In this document: one piece after another, positions 1-7,621 of the stretch
Numbering within the stretch: position 1 is the first letter of the stretch
Layout: every line of letters starts with the position of its first letter
Assembly: GCA_030849075.1 (NCBI GenBank)
Contig: JASAOO010003046.1
Span: 1-19,023 of the forward strand
DNA length: 19,023 nucleotides
Direction of reading: 5' to 3'
Origin: Zelonia costaricensis
Lineage: Eukaryota > Euglenozoa > Kinetoplastea > Trypanosomatida > Trypanosomatidae
The notes under the pieces: generated by a model
Database searches by the model: none
Told to the model about the DNA's origin: nothing
What the model saw: the letters and a program-made list of their open reading frames with translations, nothing else
Program-made: the position numbers and the translations under genes

Positions 1-230
1 ACACGCACTCCTCGCTCTCCCACTCTGTGTGACGGTGCTGCCGCCTCCACCTCCGCCTACCCCACGCACGCGCACACACGCGGCACGGGGTGCACCCTCC
101 ACCACACACCACGAAGGCTGCAGCGCCGCCGACGTGGGACACATACGCCGACGCCACGGTAAAAAAAAAGATAAATAAACAGAAACACCTCAAAGACAGT
201 CGGCCAACAACGAAGAACCAGGGCACACGT

Positions 231-258
231 CCTCCCCTCCCCTCCCCTCCCCTCCCCC
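231..258 (+). repeat. CCTCC-type pentanucleotide tandem repeat
   Basis: About five head-to-tail copies of CTCCC on the + strand. The complementary strand therefore has five or more runs of four G separated by single A, which meets the base requirement for a G-quadruplex; the + strand could form an i-motif. It lies in the spacer before the first gene. Confidence 0.75.
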
Positions 259-1023
259 ACCCGCTCTACCCCGCAGGGTCGCGTCCCTCGGTCCCCCGTC
301 CGCGCTCTCGTCCTTGTCTCCTCGCTGTCACGAGCCACCACCGCGGCGGACTCGCTTTACTGCTGTCCTCCCCCCCCCTTCTTCTTCTTCCCTCCACGCC
401 CTCCGGCTGTGCACAGAGTCGTTCCGCCGACCCCTCCCCCTCTTCTTCGCCTCTCTCTCCTCTCCTTGTTTGCCGCGACTGCGCTGCATCGCGTGCCTGG
501 GATTCGGTTGCGATCTTGCCGCGTGCGATCTTGTTGTGTGCGACCTTGAGCGCCACTCCCCCACCCACCACCCCCTCGGAGAGTCCGCCTGAGGCACAAT
601 TGCCGTGCTTTGGCGACTGCCGAGAAGAAAGAGGGGGCGTCTGCCGCAGCTGCAGGTCACTGACGTGCGTTCAGCCGCCACACGTGTGTGGGTGTGTGTT
701 TCTCTTTATCTGGTAGTGTCTTCCTTCTTGTGTTTGTGCTGGATGTGTTGGCAACGCCTTGTGCTGTCTTGACCTACTTCTCCGTCTCTCCTCTCTCCCT
801 CCCAGTCTATCTGCGCTTCTTGATCTTGCCGCCGCGCTGTTGCTCTCGCAACGGTCGCTTGCCGTCGCAGGCGCATTTCCGGCATTCTGGCGTCTCGAGC
901 CGCTTCTTCACCCGACTGCTCATCCCGCCTCGTCGCTCCTGCCCCCTCTTTGCTTCTCCTTCGTCTCTGTGCGTGTGTGTGTGTGTCCCTCGCTGCTCGC
1001 ATTTTCGTGTCTGCCGTGCTGCG

Positions 1024-1044
1024 CCCCCCCCCCCTTTCCTTCAG
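1024..1044 (+). promoter_or_regulatory. Candidate polypyrimidine tract and trans-splice acceptor for the 1289 gene
   Basis: A run of C followed by TTTCCTTCAG, with the AG at 1043-1044. A pyrimidine tract closed by AG is what the trypanosomatid spliced-leader machinery recognises. No ATG occurs between this AG and 1289, giving a clean leader of about 245 bases. A second candidate is the AG at 1128-1129 after another C/T-rich stretch. Which one is used cannot be decided from the sequence. Confidence 0.4.
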
Positions 1045-1288
1045 GAAAACGTGTCGTCACGTGTCTGCACATCGAGTCGCCATACCTCCCCCCCTCCCTC
1101 ACCCACCTCTCTGCCGTCGTTCTCTTGAGCCCCCTCGAAGTCCGAGAAGGTGTGCGCAGCTGCGCCGGCTGCTGTCGGGCACTTCATCTGTGTCTCCCCG
1201 CTGACACGTGGCACCGTCCCCGCCCCATACGCACCCACACACACGCATACGCACTCCCTCACAATACCATCCGCACTCGCAGCACGCC

Positions 1289-3139
1289 ATGTCCAACCTC
1301 GCGCCGCGTTACCTGCCCTACACAGCGGGCGTGGACAACGACGTGAGTGAGGTCACCATCCCGTTCCCCGCGCCGCCCCCACCTCCCCCACCCCCGTCGT
1401 TGGCACAGCCGTCCCGGACCGGGTTCAACTACCGCCGCGACTCCGCCCTCATGATGTCACCCGCAGAAGTTGCCCCAGCACCGGCAACCCAGACGACTGT
1501 GCACACGACGCCAGCTGCAGCGGTGTCCCCGGCGACGAACGCGGTGGACGCCCCGCCCGCCGCGATGGCCGTGCCGTATATTGCGCTGCACAACGTTGGC
1601 TGGAAGGCAACGAACTTCACGGGCCGCAAGTGGGTCATCCTGCCGATGGTGGCCGGCTTCGAGTCCACCTTCATCGCCAACACCCTGCAGGGCCTGCTCT
1701 GCCTGCCGGGCTGTGAGTCCGCCATGATGGGCGACCCGGCCCCGGCCAGAACCGAGACGGACGCGGGCGCCACGGAGGACGCCAAGCTCGGCCTGGCAAA
1801 GGAGCTCGGCAGCGCGCAGCTGCGCCTGACCCGCACCGGATCCCCGACCGGTGCCGCCTCCCCGGTGTCCGCGGCGACTGCGGCGGCGGCAGTGGAGGAG
1901 GGGGGAGAGGAGCTCGATGACGCGGAGCCGCAGGAGGACGACCTGGATGACGACGAGGAGCCGTACCAGGACGAGGCCACCGCGCTCTCCGGCGACGACC
2001 ACTCCGACGGCGGCGCCGAGGACGCGCACCACGGTAGCGGCGGCAGCGCCTCGGACGGCCGCAGGCGTGGGGGCCACGCGATGCCGGTGCTGCGCGGGGG
2101 CATCCGCTGCCAGTGGGGCACGCGGGCGAAGACGGCGGCGTCGCGGACGTATACCTCGTACGTCATGCAGAACCTCAGTGACGCCGGCATCCAACTCCGC
2201 AAGCCCGCGCCCCGCACCGGGCTCACGGTGGAGGCCGTCGTGCCCTTCAGCGAGGTGGACGACGCCGAGGAGCTGGAGTCGCTGCGCGGGCAGTCTGCTG
2301 TCGTGCCGCGCAGCCTGGCGCCGGTGGCACTGCCCACGGCGCCCAAGCCAGCCGCCACCTCCGCGGCCGCGATCACCAACGCCATGCGGGTACGCGGGCA
2401 CGTAGCCGTGTACCTTGCCCAGCCGGACGACGCAGCGGGAGCGACGCAGGGCGGCGCCAGGGCCGGCGCAGCGGGGTCGGCGCACGTAGGCGGCGGCGCC
2501 AGCAGCAGCGGCAGCGGTCAGTCCTCCGCCGCGCCCGCCCCCTCGCCCTCCGTCGTCGCGGCCAGTCCGGCGACCTCTGGCGGCGCCACGGGAGCCTCAG
2601 CCGTGGCCAATGTCGCCAGCGCCGGCAACACCACCGCGGCCGCACTGCAGGACGTGAAGAAGGCCGCCGCCGTGCAGCTCGTCGCGTCCGAGGGGCACAG
2701 CTCCGACGACGACAACAACTCCCCGACGCCTAGTAGCCGCGAGGAGGAGGAGGAGGAGGAGGAAGCGGTGTGGGTGTCCGGCGACGGCGCCGCCGCCGCG
2801 GACCGGGCGAGCGGCGTGGCGGGCACCGCGGCTGCCGCCCGCGTGGCGCACCGCCCGGTCGCCACGGACGCGTCTCGCTACACGTGCCTCGCGAGCAACT
2901 GCGTCGACAACATGCCGAACTACCCGCTGCCGCAGCTGCAGAGCGAGGACCTCGTGGACCTCGCCTCCTTTATGGTCGCCCGCAGCACGCTTCAGCCGGA
3001 CGAGGCCGTCGACCTGCAGCTCGGCACCCACGTCCTCGGCGACCCGCGCGCCGTGCAGCAGCTTCCAGCGGAGCAGCGAGCGGCGCTGATGCAGCGCGCG
3101 GCACGCTTGATGGAAGCCGCCGTCTTCCTGCAGGTGTGA
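1289..3139 (+). CDS. Elongin C/Skp1-fold-like protein with very large low-complexity insert (616 aa)
   Basis: I chose the ATG at 1289 because it is the first ATG after the candidate acceptors; the frame is open further upstream but without ATG. The protein starts with a polyproline run (about residues 28-36) and an Ala/Pro-rich stretch. A globular block follows at about 93-138, with YIAL, GRKWVILP and TLQGLL, and a second at about 541-616, with SEDLVDLASFMVAR and a helical end at AAVFLQV. Both blocks line up with the two halves of the 248-residue protein at 5389, which in turn resembles Elongin C (Skp1/BTB fold, adaptor of cullin ubiquitin ligases). Between them lie about 400 residues of acidic and Ala/Gly/Ser-rich sequence, including a run of eight Glu at 485-492, with a few more ordered islands (about 270-320 and 365-378). 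The ubiquitin-ligase role is an inference from weak similarity. Alternatively this is a kinetoplastid-specific protein that only shares short motifs with that fold. Confidence 0.8.
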   Translation: MSNLAPRYLPYTAGVDNDVSEVTIPFPAPPPPPPPPSLAQPSRTGFNYRRDSALMMSPAEVAPAPATQTTVHTTPAAAVSPATNAVDAPPAAMAVPYIALHNVGWKATNFTGRKWVILPMVAGFESTFIANTLQGLLCLPGCESAMMGDPAPARTETDAGATEDAKLGLAKELGSAQLRLTRTGSPTGAASPVSAATAAAAVEEGGEELDDAEPQEDDLDDDEEPYQDEATALSGDDHSDGGAEDAHHGSGGSASDGRRRGGHAMPVLRGGIRCQWGTRAKTAASRTYTSYVMQNLSDAGIQLRKPAPRTGLTVEAVVPFSEVDDAEELESLRGQSAVVPRSLAPVALPTAPKPAATSAAAITNAMRVRGHVAVYLAQPDDAAGATQGGARAGAAGSAHVGGGASSSGSGQSSAAPAPSPSVVAASPATSGGATGASAVANVASAGNTTAAALQDVKKAAAVQLVASEGHSSDDDNNSPTPSSREEEEEEEEAVWVSGDGAAAADRASGVAGTAAAARVAHRPVATDASRYTCLASNCVDNMPNYPLPQLQSEDLVDLASFMVARSTLQPDEAVDLQLGTHVLGDPRAVQQLPAEQRAALMQRAARLMEAAVFLQV

Positions 3140-3342
3140 GAGCGTCTCCCGCCGCACGCTGCCCTGTCCCTCCCCTCCCCTCCCCCCACCCCCACCCCCT
3201 GGCGCCACCGCGCAGCGCGGCTCTCTGCTTCCTCGATGTAAACTCGTGCGCTTCGTCCTTTCTTCGTTTTCCCGGGTTGAGATGGCGTCGAGAGTTGCCA
3301 CCACCCATATGCCGCGCGTCGCGTATGTCTGACTGCGCGCGC

Positions 3343-3368
3343 GTGTGTGTGTGTGTGTGTGTGTGTGT
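3343..3368 (+). repeat. (GT)13 microsatellite
   Basis: Uninterrupted GT dinucleotide repeat in the probable 3' UTR of the gene ending at 3139. It is complementary to the CA repeat at 3664-3699 some 300 bases downstream. Confidence 0.95.
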
Positions 3369-3663
3369 TGATACGTGCGGACGCAGCGCTCGGCAGCCTC
3401 CTCTTGCTTTTCGTCGTTTGTCCGGGCCGGTAGCCCCGCTTCTCCACGTCTCCGCCCCCTCTATCCGAACACTCCCCCCCACCACCACCACCACCATCAC
3501 CGGCCTCCTCCGCATCCCACCCACTCCCCTCCCCCCGTCACTTAGACCCTCATCTTCACTTCCGTCGGCTGCTTCACCGTTGCGACAGCGTTGCCGTTTT
3601 GTTTTCTCTAGCCGTGTCCTGCAGCGTGCACCGCGACTCTTGCGTGCACGACCACGTAGGGCA

Positions 3664-3699
3664 CGCACATACACACACACGCACACACGCACACACACA
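3664..3699 (+). repeat. Interrupted (CA)n microsatellite
   Basis: CA dinucleotide repeat broken by single G or T bases. It lies in the same probable 3' UTR as the (GT)13 and could pair with it. Confidence 0.9.
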
Positions 3700-4249
3700 A
3701 TCAGGGATGAGAGACAGGGACGAGAGAGGAGGGAGGGCGCAGGGTCGGACAGCGTGGTTCGGGTCTGCGCCGCCTCTCGTGGGGTACTCAGTCGTGACGT
3801 GCAACCGTCGCTCAGGTGCACGCCACACAGTTTCCCGTTCCGCGTCGCGTTGCTGCCTTGTCGTGTGAACCAGCGACTCCCTTCCGTCGTGTGCGTGTGC
3901 GCGCGCGTCCTTTGCCTCTTCTCCATTTTTCTCCATTTCCTGTTTCGTAGGTGCTCCTGCGCCGGTGTGCGTTCGACCTCCCCCCACCCCCAAGCTCTCC
4001 TCCACTTTGGCGTTCGCCTCCCTTCTCCGTCTTCGTCTTCGTTTCTGCCCCCTTGTATAAGTGCGTGTGTGCGTGTGCGTGTGCGTGTCGGTCGGTGTTG
4101 ACGTTTGTGCGTGCGTCTGAGGATGGCTGCCTTGTAACCTGAATGCAGTATGGTGCATACACGCGGTGGCGTGCCGGTTCTTGCGTAATCGCCGTCACGC
4201 TGCTGTTTTGTTGTGGGTGACTCTTTATGTGGTAACGTCTCGCGCGTGC

Positions 4250-4265
4250 GTGTGTGTGTGTGTGT
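4250..4265 (+). repeat. (GT)8 microsatellite
   Basis: Short GT repeat in the spacer between the two paralogous genes. Confidence 0.9.
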
Positions 4266-4736
4266 TCGATTTCTCTCTCCCCCGCCTGGTTGGTTCGCTG
4301 ACGGGTTTGCAAGCGCACACGCGGTGGTTGTGCGTATCGTGTCATGTGCCGCCTCCTTCTTCCTTCTTCCTTCTCCCTCCCCCCCCCCCCCCTCGAGGAA
4401 GGGAAAGTGACGACGTGTGGGTCTCCCTCATGACGATGATCGACGCGTCTGCACTTCTCCCGTCTTTCCCGATGCGCTGATGAGCCCGCTTAGGGCACAA
4501 TGCGCCGACGGGCTACGCTGACACAGGGAGTGAAGTAAGAGCGAGAGTGCGAGCGGGAGTGGCGCGCGCGATGCGTTTATGTGTTTGTGTGTGGTGCTTG
4601 GCTGTCTCGCATACGTGAGACCCAAAGCTGATGTCGGAGAGCATGCGCACTCCGCCAGTACCGTTGGAAGACAATCAGCTCTGTTTGTGCACATCCCTGA
4701 ACAAGCCGATGCGGCGGAGCTCGGCTCAGGCGGATG

Positions 4737-4822
4737 GCCTGCCGGCGTCGCACCCGCACCACCGGCAGGCAGTCACGCACTCGCTGGCTCGACGTGCGTG
4801 GGAGGGTCGCGGGTGCGTCGCC
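4737..4822 (+). other. Overlapping inverted repeats (possible pseudoknot or switching hairpins)
   Basis: GCCTGCCGG at 4737-4745 is a perfect 9-base inverted repeat of CCGGCAGGC at 4762-4770, with a 16-base loop. GGCGTCGCACCCGC at 4744-4757, which includes most of that loop, is complementary to GCGGGTGCGTCGCC at 4809-4822 in 13 of 14 positions (one T-T mismatch). The two pairings overlap by only two bases. They could therefore form an H-type pseudoknot after minor trimming, or compete. The region is transcribed spacer; no family is recognised. Confidence 0.4.
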
Positions 4823-5167
4823 GCCGTGACTCGCCGCCGCGTCAGTGTGCGAGTGTGGAGTGGTACAAGTGAGGAGAAGTGCGTGTGCGTTGCTCAGCGT
4901 GGCCTTTCGTCAAGGGCATGAAGCGAGGAGCCGCTTCTGTCTTGAAGGTCGTCGTGGAAGCACTCCTTCACTCCCCCCTCCCCCTTCTCAGCACCTCCGA
5001 TATCCCTCGCTGGGGGGCCCGCACCCACCCAGGGACACACATGAAGCAGCTGTGGCTCGGAGTACCCTGGATGCAGTGGACCGCAGTGCAGGTGTGCACC
5101 GTTGCTGCACGTGGCGGTGTGCGTCTCTACTCAAAGCCTCCTGCATCCCCACTCACTGCCATCGCTC

Positions 5168-5202
5168 ATTCCTCATCCCCCCCCCCTCCTCAACGCACGC
5201 AG
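5168..5202 (+). promoter_or_regulatory. Candidate trans-splice acceptor region of the 5389 gene
   Basis: A C/T tract at about 5168-5190 is followed by the AG at 5201-5202. Two further candidates lie closer to the gene: AG at 5319-5320 (after TTCTTC) and AG at 5375-5376 (after a C-rich run). With the first acceptor, the leader contains an ATG at 5214 that opens a 32-codon frame ending at 5312. The two downstream acceptors would remove it. Confidence 0.35.
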
Positions 5203-5388
5203 GTGCGCCGCCCATGGTCTCCCACCTTCGCCACGAAGCCCCTACCCCGTATATCAAGGCAACTCCATTGCCCTTATTAACACCTTTCCCACACACACAC
5301 ACTCCTTCATAGTTCTTCAGAGAAGCCAGCTCGTCGTCCATCGTCCGTCCTCGCCGCCCCCCCCCCCAACACGCAGAACACCGCCGCC

Positions 5389-6135
5389 ATGACGTCGCGC
5401 GCAGAGTTCGCCGCCCCCGCCCCCGCCGCGGCTCCCGTAAAGCCGCTCAGCTACGTCGCCCTGCGCAGCCACGATGGCCGCCGCGTCATCCTCCCAGTCG
5501 CGGCTGCGGCAGGGTCCCGGGTGCTGCACGGGATCTTCCAGGGCCTGTACGTCATGCAACTCCACCAGCGCACAGCCCCCACAGGCTCGTGTGCGCCGGT
5601 GGAGGGGGAGGTGGAGGAGGCCGAAGCCCTCGTCGCCGCCAGCCCCGGCACCGTGAGCTGCAAGAACGGGGATGGCGCTTGGCGCAGCGGCAGCGGCAGC
5701 GGCAGCGGTGGGAGCGCAGCGACGCTAGCCGCTGCCCACGGATTGGCGACCGCGCACGACGGCAACGAGGAGGCGAGGGCCGACAGTGCCACGGCGCACG
5801 ACTCGATGGCCAACGCGGAGGAGGCGAGCGGCGCGGCGTACCGCTGCTATGCGACGATGTTCCCGAGCAACGCCGTGTGTGTGCTGCCGGTCTCGCCCTC
5901 GTCCTCCTCCGCCGCCACGGCGATGCCGCAGCCGTTGCTGGAGGTGCCGATCCGGACGCTGGAGTCGACGACGCTGGCGCGTGTGGCAGAGTTCCTCGTC
6001 GCGAAGGTCACGCTGGCGAGTCACCCGCACTACCTGCATGAGGCAGACGTCTTCCGTGACCTGGACCGCACCTCGGAGCGGGACCAGCTCGTGGCGATGC
6101 AGGTGCTGCTGGGTGCCGACTTTCTCAACTGCTAA
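5389..6135 (+). CDS. Elongin C-like (Skp1/BTB-fold) protein with internal insert (248 aa)
   Basis: The ATG at 5389 sits in a strong context (GCCGCCATGA). Residues 21-53 read SYVAL-S-DG, then VILP, then A41-S43-L46-I49 and FQGL. This matches the first beta-strand pair and helix of Elongin C (YVKLISSDG, FIV, HAL-SG-I--ML-G). After an insert of about 130 residues rich in Ala, Ser, Gly and Glu, the second half follows: PIRTLESTTLARVAEFLVAK corresponds to the Elongin C stretch containing EIPSHVLSKVCMYFTYK. The last residues, LLGADFLNC, correspond to its final LLMAANFLDC, with the chain ending at the same Cys. Elongin C is an adaptor linking substrate receptors to cullin ubiquitin ligases and is normally about 110 residues, so this is more than twice the usual length. 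The similarity is read by eye; fold assignment is fairly likely, function is inferred. The upstream 616-residue protein is its apparent tandem paralogue. Confidence 0.85.
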   Translation: MTSRAEFAAPAPAAAPVKPLSYVALRSHDGRRVILPVAAAAGSRVLHGIFQGLYVMQLHQRTAPTGSCAPVEGEVEEAEALVAASPGTVSCKNGDGAWRSGSGSGSGGSAATLAAAHGLATAHDGNEEARADSATAHDSMANAEEASGAAYRCYATMFPSNAVCVLPVSPSSSSAATAMPQPLLEVPIRTLESTTLARVAEFLVAKVTLASHPHYLHEADVFRDLDRTSERDQLVAMQVLLGADFLNC

Positions 6136-6691
6136 TGCGGTGCGCGTGGAGGGGGGAGGGGACGGAAGTGCGCTTGGACAGGTGCACGCATCCGCACACA
6201 CCCCGCCCTGCCGCCTCCTGTAGTCGCCGGGTTGCTTTACGCTTATTCAAACTTCACCCACTGGTCCGTCGAGGAGAGGAGAAGGAGGCGGCGATGGGGA
6301 AGGTGCGTGTGTCTGTGCTCCATGGGCGCCTGTGTGGGTGCTCCGGCTGCAGCGTGTTCTGCTGTGCGCTTGTCCGTTGCGTGTGGACGGTCTACCGCCT
6401 CATCGCGCGTGACAGAGGCAGTGAAGGATAACGCAGAACGGGTCAGAGAGGGGGCTGGTGGTCGTGGGAGCCCTTCTTGTCACCCACTGACCATCGGCGG
6501 CGGTCTTCACCTTCTCCTCGACTTCGATCCGCTTCCCCCCCCCCCCCATCCCCGTCATGTGCACAAGCGACGAATCTCGTATTGTTCCTCCTTGGTTTGT
6601 CTCCGCACACCGCCAGATGCACCCGCAGGGCCCCCCCTTTTTTTTCCTCTCGCCTCCATCCCAACCTCGGCCACCTCTCCACTTTCCAAAG

Positions 6692-6973
6692 ATGGCGACC
6701 TCGAGCGCGGCCTACCGCGCATCGCTCCGCGAAGCACACATGCGACAACTCCACCGAGCACATCGGAAGGGCTCTGACGAACGCGCGAGAGAGCGCGTTG
6801 CGGGGCTGGTGTGTGAACGGCGTTTGCTGATCTCAGCCACCACCTGCCCTCATCCCCCCCCCCTCTTTCGGAGGGCGTCCTCATCGCTTTCTTCTCCACT
6901 CCCGTCTTCACTGCCGTCCCGCCCCTTCCCTTCCCCCTTATGCCGTCACGCACACTTCGCCAACACCTCGTAG
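6692..6973 (+). CDS. Doubtful small ORF (93 aa)
   Basis: An ATG at 6692 directly follows a C/T-rich stretch ending in AAAG. The first 45 or so residues are charged and helix-prone (starting MATSSAAYRASLREAHMRQL, with many Arg, His and Glu), unlike the Pro/Ser-rich translations of the surrounding spacer. The first dozen codons have G or C in the third position like the real genes. After that the codon signal fades, and from about residue 52 the translation is simply that of a pyrimidine tract. It may be chance, a small protein, or a relic. No family is recognised; a faint resemblance to LYR-type mitochondrial proteins (Y-R-x-x-L-R) is too weak to use. Confidence 0.15.
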   Translation: MATSSAAYRASLREAHMRQLHRAHRKGSDERARERVAGLVCERRLLISATTCPHPPPLFRRASSSLSSPLPSSLPSRPFPSPLCRHAHFANTS

Positions 6974-7140
6974 GGAAGCAGCCACACTCGCCCGGTACCC
7001 GAGTGGTTTTTCAGGGATACACACACTTACACGTACACCACACCTACACACAAACTCCCCCCTTTCTCCGCTTCCCCGTCTTGTCTCCTCGTGGGTGTCG
7101 GCTGCGGCTCTGTCCGAGCGCCTCGCGTCGACCCGTCGAC

Positions 7141-7197
7141 TCATCCCTCCTCCCCCCCCCCCCTCCCCGGTTTCATCGTTACCTCCCCTCTTGTAAG
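7141..7197 (+). promoter_or_regulatory. Polypyrimidine tract with AG, candidate acceptor for the 7622 gene
   Basis: A long C/T stretch ends in CTCTTGTAAG, with the AG at 7196-7197. No ATG lies between this site and 7622, giving a leader of about 424 bases that includes the (GT)11 repeat. Confidence 0.35.
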
Positions 7198-7238
7198 CCC
7201 TCACGGGTCGAGCCGCTTGCTGGTCTAGCACGGTGTGC

Positions 7239-7260
7239 GTGTGTGTGTGTGTGTGTGTGT
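7239..7260 (+). repeat. (GT)11 microsatellite
   Basis: Uninterrupted GT repeat between the two candidate acceptors of the 7622 gene. Confidence 0.95.
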
Positions 7261-7455
7261 CTGGGAGGGTCTGACACACCCCGATCGACGTCATACTGCG
7301 AATCGTCCCTCTACGTCCCACCTTAGCGTCGCCGTCTCAGGGATCGCCCCACACACCCCACACCCACCCCATTATACTCGTCTTCCCGTTCTCACCAGCG
7401 CGGGCACATCTCGGCCCCCTCCCCCTCCCTCGTTTGTGCCGACGAGTTGCCTTTC

Positions 7456-7544
7456 TCCGACGTGACTCTTGTTGTTGTTGATCTGGTCTCTCTCTCTTGC
7501 TCGTCGCCGCTGCCGCCTCGTTGCTGCACTCACCTACCCATTAG
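7456..7544 (+). promoter_or_regulatory. Polypyrimidine-rich tract with AG, second candidate acceptor for the 7622 gene
   Basis: A long pyrimidine-rich region, including TCTCTCTCTTGCTC, runs to CCCATTAG with the AG at 7543-7544, 78 bases before the start codon. This distance and tract look at least as good as the upstream site. Use of this acceptor would leave the GT repeat out of the mRNA. Confidence 0.4.
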
Positions 7545-7621
7545 ACCTCCTCCCTGGCTTTCATCTCGGCCCCACCCACCCACCCGCCCCTCCTCCTCCT
7601 CCCCGCACACAACATCGGGGC

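Larger units (their letters stand above)
1..1288 (+). other. Intergenic spacer / leader region of first gene
   Basis: No convincing gene is visible in these 1.3 kb. The stretch is pyrimidine-rich on the + strand, has an A-rich patch near 160-200 and a CCTCC-type repeat at 231-258, and is broken by many short C and CT runs. Open frames here translate into Pro/Ser/Leu or Arg/Gly low-complexity sequence and mostly lack an ATG, so I treat them as by-products of base composition. It probably holds the 3' UTR or downstream flank of a gene lying before the window and the trans-spliced leader of the gene at 1289. Confidence 0.6.
3140..5388 (+). other. Intergenic spacer between the two paralogues
   Basis: These 2.25 kb contain no convincing gene. 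The first part (3140-4400), probably the 3' UTR of the 616-residue gene, holds CT/C tracts, a (GT)13, an interrupted (CA)n, a (GT)8 and a run of 14 C at 4379-4392. The part from about 4480 to 5130 is more even in composition and contains inverted repeats at 4737-4822. Short ATG-started frames exist (for example from 4631) but lack high third-position GC and any recognisable motif. The last 200 bases hold candidate acceptors and a possible upstream ORF of the next gene. I looked for a retroposon of the SIDER type and could not recognise one. Confidence 0.6.
6136..7621 (+). other. Intergenic spacer before the large gene
   Basis: These 1.5 kb are mostly C/T-rich and hold several polypyrimidine tracts (near 6535-6550, 6635-6650, 6850-6870, 7141-7193 and 7456-7540), CA-type repeats at about 7018-7050 and a (GT)11. 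One weak small ORF at 6692 is listed separately. The rest is probably the 3' UTR of the 5389 gene and the leader of the 7622 gene. Frames overlapping the stop codon at 6135 translate into Cys/Arg-rich low-complexity sequence and are not supported. Confidence 0.55.

Noticed and set aside
90..716. Open frame of 208 codons near the left edge
   Set aside because: It begins with GTG rather than ATG, and its product is Pro/Ser/Arg low-complexity sequence that reflects C/T tracts. It overlaps other frames of the same quality.
1208..1288. N-terminal extension of the first gene to 1208
   Set aside because: The codon at 1208 is GTG and the added residues are His/Thr/Pro-rich translation of a CA-rich leader; the ATG at 1289 is the natural start.
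1457..2485. Long minus-strand frames opposite the first gene
   Set aside because: Low-complexity Arg/Gly/Ser/Ala products explained by codon bias of the + gene; two such frames overlap each other.
4480..5130. Possible SIDER-type retroposon in the balanced-composition part of the spacer
   Set aside because: I could not recognise the signature sequence, target duplications or an A-rich end, so there is no support beyond location in a 3' UTR.
6135..6431. Frame starting at the ATG that overlaps the stop codon at 6133-6135 (TAATG)
   Set aside because: Stop-start overlap suggests reinitiation in bacteria or viruses, but here the product is Cys/Arg-rich without motifs and a eukaryotic trans-spliced mRNA would not use it readily.
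7469..7621. N-terminal extension of the large gene from a TTG at 7469, which would look like a signal peptide
   Set aside because: There is no ATG, the hydrophobic look comes from translating the polypyrimidine tract, and the likely splice acceptor at 7544 lies inside it.
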